Assembly: GCF_000969415.1 (NCBI RefSeq)
Contig: NZ_JZEX01000060.1
Location: 1-53,223 of the forward strand
DNA from: Devosia geojensis
GTDB taxonomy: Bacteria; Pseudomonadota; Alphaproteobacteria; Rhizobiales; Devosiaceae
DNA length: 53,223 nt
Direction: 5' to 3'
Position 1 is the stretch's first letter. Each line of letters begins with the position of its first letter. This document shows, piece by piece, positions 50,266-53,223 of the stretch. Under the pieces are notes generated by a model that did no database searches, was not told where the DNA came from, and worked only from the letters and a program-made list of their open reading frames with translations. The translations under genes and the position numbers were made by a program.

Positions 50266-50451
50266 TAAGTTCTAGGTAGTTCATCCTACGTGTTCCACTG
50301 AAGTCGTTGAGCGTGAACACTTAGCGCAAACTACTGGTGATTCACGCGATGGAGCCAGGCTGGCGTCGCCCACGGGCGGCGCGGTGACGGCACAGCCCTC
50401 CTCCTCGGCTCCATGCAGTGATCGCCAGGCAGCTATTGGGGAAGACGGCCT
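50266..50451. other. Host flank upstream of the orphan response regulator
   Basis: No gene is seen. GTGTTC (50290-50295) faces GAACAC (50315-50320), a 6-bp inverted repeat that could be an operator for the downstream regulator. Insertion of the transposon has moved the original upstream sequence away, so the native promoter may be cut. Confidence 0.4.
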
Positions 50452-51087
50452 ATGAGCGACGAACTCTACTATCATTCGATCTTCAACCGAGACCGGCTGG
50501 TCTACATCATCGATCCGGATCCCGGCACCTGCGAAGCGCTGAGCGTGCTTTTCCGGCTGGAAGGATTCCAGACCGCCTTCGCGCTCGACACCGTCCAGTT
50601 CTACGCCAGCCTCGAGCATCGGCGGCCGGACGTCGTCGTGGCAAACCTGCGCCTCGGGCCCGACACGGGCCTGACGGTCTTGCGCCGGGTCAAGACGATG
50701 CGCACGGGCACACCGGTCTTCATCCTGACCGACAGCGGGCGGATCAGGGAGGCGGTGACGGCCATGAAGGCGGGCGCCTCGGACGTCATCGCCAAGCCCA
50801 TCGACAGCGAGTACCTGCTTTCGAGCGTGCGCGAGGCCCTGCGGCAGGACGTGCACCTGGGCGCCATGCAGGGCGGGCGCCGCCCGATCGAGGTGCGCGG
50901 CTTCGCCCAGCTCACCCCGCGCGAGCGCGAAGTCCTGCAGCTCATCACCAACGGGCAATCCAACAAGGAGGCCGGGCGCGAGCTCGGCATCTCGCCGCGC
51001 ACCATCGAAGTGCACCGCGCCCGCGTCATGGAGAAACTCGGGGCCAAGAACACGGCGGACCTGATGCGGATCGTGCTGACGAGCTGA
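50452..51087 (+). CDS. FixJ-like response regulator with Asn at the phospho-acceptor site
   Basis: A 211-residue orphan regulator. The receiver domain keeps the acidic pocket (YIIDPDP, D21 and D23), the threonine (ILTDSG, T93) and the lysine (IAKPID, K115). At the phospho-acceptor position, where FixJ-type proteins have LLDLRLPG, it reads VANLRLGP, so N65 replaces Asp. The DNA-binding domain at about 145-205 is intact: LTPREREVLQLITNGQSNKE and SPRTIEVHRARVMEKLGA. GGGGAAG precedes the ATG. No kinase gene is adjacent. It lies just downstream of the transposon. Confidence 0.9.
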   Translation: MSDELYYHSIFNRDRLVYIIDPDPGTCEALSVLFRLEGFQTAFALDTVQFYASLEHRRPDVVVANLRLGPDTGLTVLRRVKTMRTGTPVFILTDSGRIREAVTAMKAGASDVIAKPIDSEYLLSSVREALRQDVHLGAMQGGRRPIEVRGFAQLTPREREVLQLITNGQSNKEAGRELGISPRTIEVHRARVMEKLGAKNTADLMRIVLTS

Positions 51088-51175
51088 GGACCCTGTGCGC
51101 ATGACGCCGCTCCCTGCCCGGCCCGAAATCGGCAGCCAGTCTATCCCGGCGGCAACGAGCGGGGATAAGTTGCGA

Positions 51176-51196
51176 GCCGGCGGTGCCGCCGGCTTT
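51176..51196 (+). terminator. Terminator between the response regulator and hemA
   Basis: GCCGGCG/CGCCGGC with a GTGC loop is followed by TTTCCCG. It lies 88 bases past the response regulator stop and eight bases past the convergent hemA stop, so it may serve both. Confidence 0.6.
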
Positions 51197-51200
51197 CCCG

Positions 51201-52481
51201 TTACCCCCCTACCGTCGGCAGGGTCAGGTCGCCGGAGGTGAGCTTGCTTGCGGTGATGGCGGGGTCGGCCTGGACGCGGGGGATCTCGAGGCTGGCCCAG
51301 ACGCTGACGAGGGCGTGGCGCAGTTCGAAGATCATCTCGTCGGTGTGGAGCGGGGTCGGCGTGATGCGCAGCCGCTCGGTGCCCCTGGGGACCGTCGGGT
51401 AGTTGATCGGCTGGATATAGATGTTGTGCTTGTCCATCAGCATGTCGCTGGCGGCCTTGCAGAGGCGCGCATCACCCACGATCAGCGGCACGATGTGGGT
51501 GGGCGTCTCCATCACCGGCAGGCCCGCGTCGGCGAGGATCGCCTTGGTGAGGCGCGCCTGGCGCTGCTGCATCTCGCGCTCGACGCCCGAGACCTTGAGG
51601 TGCTCGATGGAGGTGCGGGCGGCCGCGCAGAGGGCCGGCGGCAGGGCGGTCGTGAAGATGAACTCGGGCGCATAGGAACGCACGGCATCGATGATCGCCT
51701 TGTTGGCGGCGATGTAGCCGCCCATGGCGCCGAACCCCTTGGCGAGGGTCCCCTCGATGATGTCGATGCGCTCCATCAGCCCGTCGCGCTCGGCAATGCC
51801 GCCGCCGCGCGGCCCGTACATGCCGACGGCGTGGACCTCGTCGATGTAGGTGAGGGCCCCGAATTCCTCGGCCAGGTCGCAGATCTGCGCGACCGGGGCG
51901 ATGTCGCCATCCATCGAATAGACGGATTCGAAGACGATGAGCTTGGGGCGCTTGCGGTCGGTGGCGGCCAGCAGCTCGCGCAGATGCGCCACGTCGTTGT
52001 GGCGGAAGATATGCTTCTGCATGCCCGACTGGCGCACGCCCTGGATCATCGAGGCATGGTTGAGCTGATCGGAGAAGATCACGCAGTCGGGCAGGAGCCG
52101 GGCGATGGTCGAGATCGCCGCTTCGTTCGAGACGAACCCGGAGGTGAAGACGAGGGCGGCTTCCTTGCGGTGGAGGTCGGCGAGCGAACGCTCGAGCTCG
52201 ACCAGAGGCCGGTTGGTGCCAGAAATGTTGCGGGTGCCGCCGGCGCCGACGCCGAGCTTGCCGGCAGTCTCCTGCATGGCGGCGATGACCGTCTCGTTCT
52301 GGCCCATGCCCAGATAGTCGTTGGAGCACCAGATGGTGATCTCGCGGGCATTGTCGGAAGCATCGCGGTAGACGGCGCGGGGAAAGCGCCCGGCGATGCG
52401 CTCGAGATCGGCAAAGACGCGATAGCGCTTCTCCTGGCGGAGCGAATCGACCGCGTCCTCGAATATGCCGCGATAGTCCAT
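51201..52481 (-). CDS. hemA: 5-aminolevulinate synthase
   Basis: A 426-residue PLP enzyme that condenses glycine and succinyl-CoA, the first step of heme synthesis by the C4 route used in alphaproteobacteria. It shows [66 protein letters not shown] and [13 protein letters not shown] with the Schiff-base lysine, then [22 protein letters not shown] 52481 has AGGGA upstream; the frame stays open far upstream but the family starts at this MDYRGIFE. The leader is long and holds no gene I can firmly call. Confidence 0.95.
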   Translation of the reverse strand: MDYRGIFEDAVDSLRQEKRYRVFADLERIAGRFPRAVYRDASDNAREITIWCSNDYLGMGQNETVIAAMQETAGKLGVGAGGTRNISGTNRPLVELERSLADLHRKEAALVFTSGFVSNEAAISTIARLLPDCVIFSDQLNHASMIQGVRQSGMQKHIFRHNDVAHLRELLAATDRKRPKLIVFESVYSMDGDIAPVAQICDLAEEFGALTYIDEVHAVGMYGPRGGGIAERDGLMERIDIIEGTLAKGFGAMGGYIAANKAIIDAVRSYAPEFIFTTALPPALCAAARTSIEHLKVSGVEREMQQRQARLTKAILADAGLPVMETPTHIVPLIVGDARLCKAASDMLMDKHNIYIQPINYPTVPRGTERLRITPTPLHTDEMIFELRHALVSVWASLEIPRVQADPAITASKLTSGDLTLPTVGG

Positions 52482-52629
52482 GAAACATCCCTTTCGGCGC
52501 GGGGCCCGGCCGCGTTTTCCTTCAAGGCTGCCGCACCCTATTCGACCCGCCGCCCCCGCGACATGGGCCAATTCGCCGCGCGGCGAACGGGGCCGTCTTT
52601 CGGGTGAGGCGTCGAAGTTTAGAGCAATC

Positions 52630-52734
52630 CTAAAGTAGAACACGCGCGCTGCCAATGCGCGGGACCGCGCCAAAGGCTGCGGCATAGTGCGCGAACCACC
52701 GGTTGGAGCGCACGACAGAACCCCGCCCGGCCAT
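52630..52734 (-). CDS. Possible 34-codon ORF in the hemA leader
   Basis: The ORF begins [20 protein letters not shown] and runs 34 codons. GAGG lies six bases before the ATG, and AGGAGG somewhat further. It ends 148 bases ahead of hemA on the same strand. Composition (aromatics W, F, Y plus basic residues) is more protein-like than the neighbouring shadows, but no family is recognised. It could be a regulatory leader peptide or chance. Confidence 0.3.
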   Translation of the reverse strand: MAGRGSVVRSNRWFAHYAAAFGAVPRIGSARVLL

Positions 52735-53141
52735 GGTGGCCTCACGGTTCCTCCTCAAGTCTCCCGCCTTGCGGCAGGTGTAACGGCGCGGGGCGGTCTC
52801 GAGCCTCGAACCTATCGATATAAAGAACGGGAGGCTTTCGCCCGCCCCGCGCATCCGGATGGTGGGTCTTTGCCGGTTGGATTACCGCCAGGGGCCTTCC
52901 GACCTGCCTTGACCCGCCAGGCCCACTCACGAGCCAGCCCCCCGTAGCTGGGGGTGACGGGCGCGGGGGCGGATGGCTACGTAGCCGCCTCCCGGCAAAA
53001 CAGATGCGGAGGTAAGCCGCCCGGCTCGCTCCGGCTCGGGACCCTGCAGGGCGACCCCCGCTGACCCGGACCCTCCCGCCGGCGTTTCGTCGACACCGCG
53101 TCGTGCGGGAGGTGGGAGTGAGTATGGGGCTGCTGCGCGGG
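52735..53141. other. Non-coding region between the hemA leader and the right-end repeat
   Basis: No convincing gene is present. The stretch is very GC-rich with an AT-rich island TATCGATATAAAG around 52817-52829 that could serve as a -10 region for hemA on the minus strand. Open frames here are Pro/Arg-rich and lack ribosome sites. Confidence 0.4.
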
Positions 53142-53209
53142 TGCGGGGATAAGTTCCCGCTTTCTCTGCCGGATCAATGGGTTGGGCACTGCCTCCCCTC
53201 CCCCTTGAG
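53142..53209 (-). repeat. Dispersed intergenic repeat, right copy
   Basis: The reverse complement of this stretch is nearly identical to 1-66. It contains CAGTGCCCAACCCATTGATC and ACTTATCCCCGCA in the same order and spacing. The two copies face each other across the whole window. Confidence 0.75.
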
Positions 53210-53223
53210 GGGAGGGGTGGGGG

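Noticed and set aside
47015..50273. 8-bp target duplication of the transposon
   Set aside because: The flanking 8-mers (GATTTGTG and TAAGTTCT) differ, so I do not claim one.
52710..52726. RNase P RNA-like ACAGAACCCCGC
   Set aside because: The 5' hallmark GAGGAAAGTCCGGGC is absent in the expected distance on this strand, and no matching stems can be drawn.
52889..52916. SRP RNA-like GGCAGGTCGGAAGG on the minus strand
   Set aside because: The conserved GGAAGC-type asymmetric loop and closing stem of SRP RNA are not present; only a few bases match by chance.

Overview
The window reads as a high-GC chromosome segment of an alphaproteobacterium of the order Hyphomicrobiales, possibly Devosiaceae. 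That placement is inferred from gene families, not from a search. The supporting marks are gcrA divergent to argD-argF-hslO, a SAM-II riboswitch in front of metZ, a class I lysyl-tRNA synthetase, a C4-pathway 5-aminolevulinate synthase, a PodJ-like polar protein and the ligase-associated helicase/PdeM pair. Both ends of the window carry copies, in opposite orientation, of one ~67-bp dispersed repeat, so the window may be a contig that broke at repeats.

Layout. 0.4-4.8 kb: cell-cycle regulator GcrA, arginine synthesis (argD, argF) and the redox chaperone Hsp33. 4.8-8.3 kb: a quorum-sensing unit, with a LuxR receptor, an acyl-homoserine-lactone synthase and, 11 bp later, a processive membrane glycosyltransferase, which suggests a quorum-controlled polysaccharide. 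8.3-13.4 kb: a LysR regulator divergent to a nucleoside hydrolase and a carbohydrate-type ABC importer that lacks its own ATPase. 13.4-19.3 kb (minus strand): a complete peptide/opine-type ABC importer. 20.0-24.0 kb: a divergent catabolic-looking cluster of a sulfatase-fold hydrolase with threonine at the nucleophile position, a Gfo/Idh/MocA dehydrogenase, a sulfotransferase and a sugar-phosphate-isomerase-like TIM barrel. The long divergent promoter holds a pair of facing ATCAATCA-type operators. 24.0-46.9 kb: mostly core genes (tRNA-Gly, dcd, metZ behind a SAM-II riboswitch, lysK, pyrD, lhr-type helicase with pdeM, TauE transporter, PodJ-like protein, a hybrid histidine kinase and response regulator, mscL) with an AAC(6')-like acetyltransferase coupled to an S24 repressor-like regulator.

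47.02-50.27 kb is the clearest foreign DNA: a 3.24-kb IS1595-type transposon with 34-bp imperfect terminal inverted repeats. Besides the transposase it carries a NYN-domain putative RNase behind a strong promoter and two tandem hairpins, a 310-residue unknown protein, a 54-residue acidic/basic small protein overlapping it, and a self-contained ~180-nt transcription unit with a 19-codon ORF. It lies between mscL and an orphan FixJ-like response regulator whose phospho-acceptor aspartate is replaced by asparagine. The window ends with hemA and a long non-coding leader.

The best candidates for something new are the cargo of the IS1595-type element, the sulfatase/sulfotransferase cluster with its facing operators, and the LuxI-glycosyltransferase operon. 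All functions are read from motifs and context; nothing was searched or computed.
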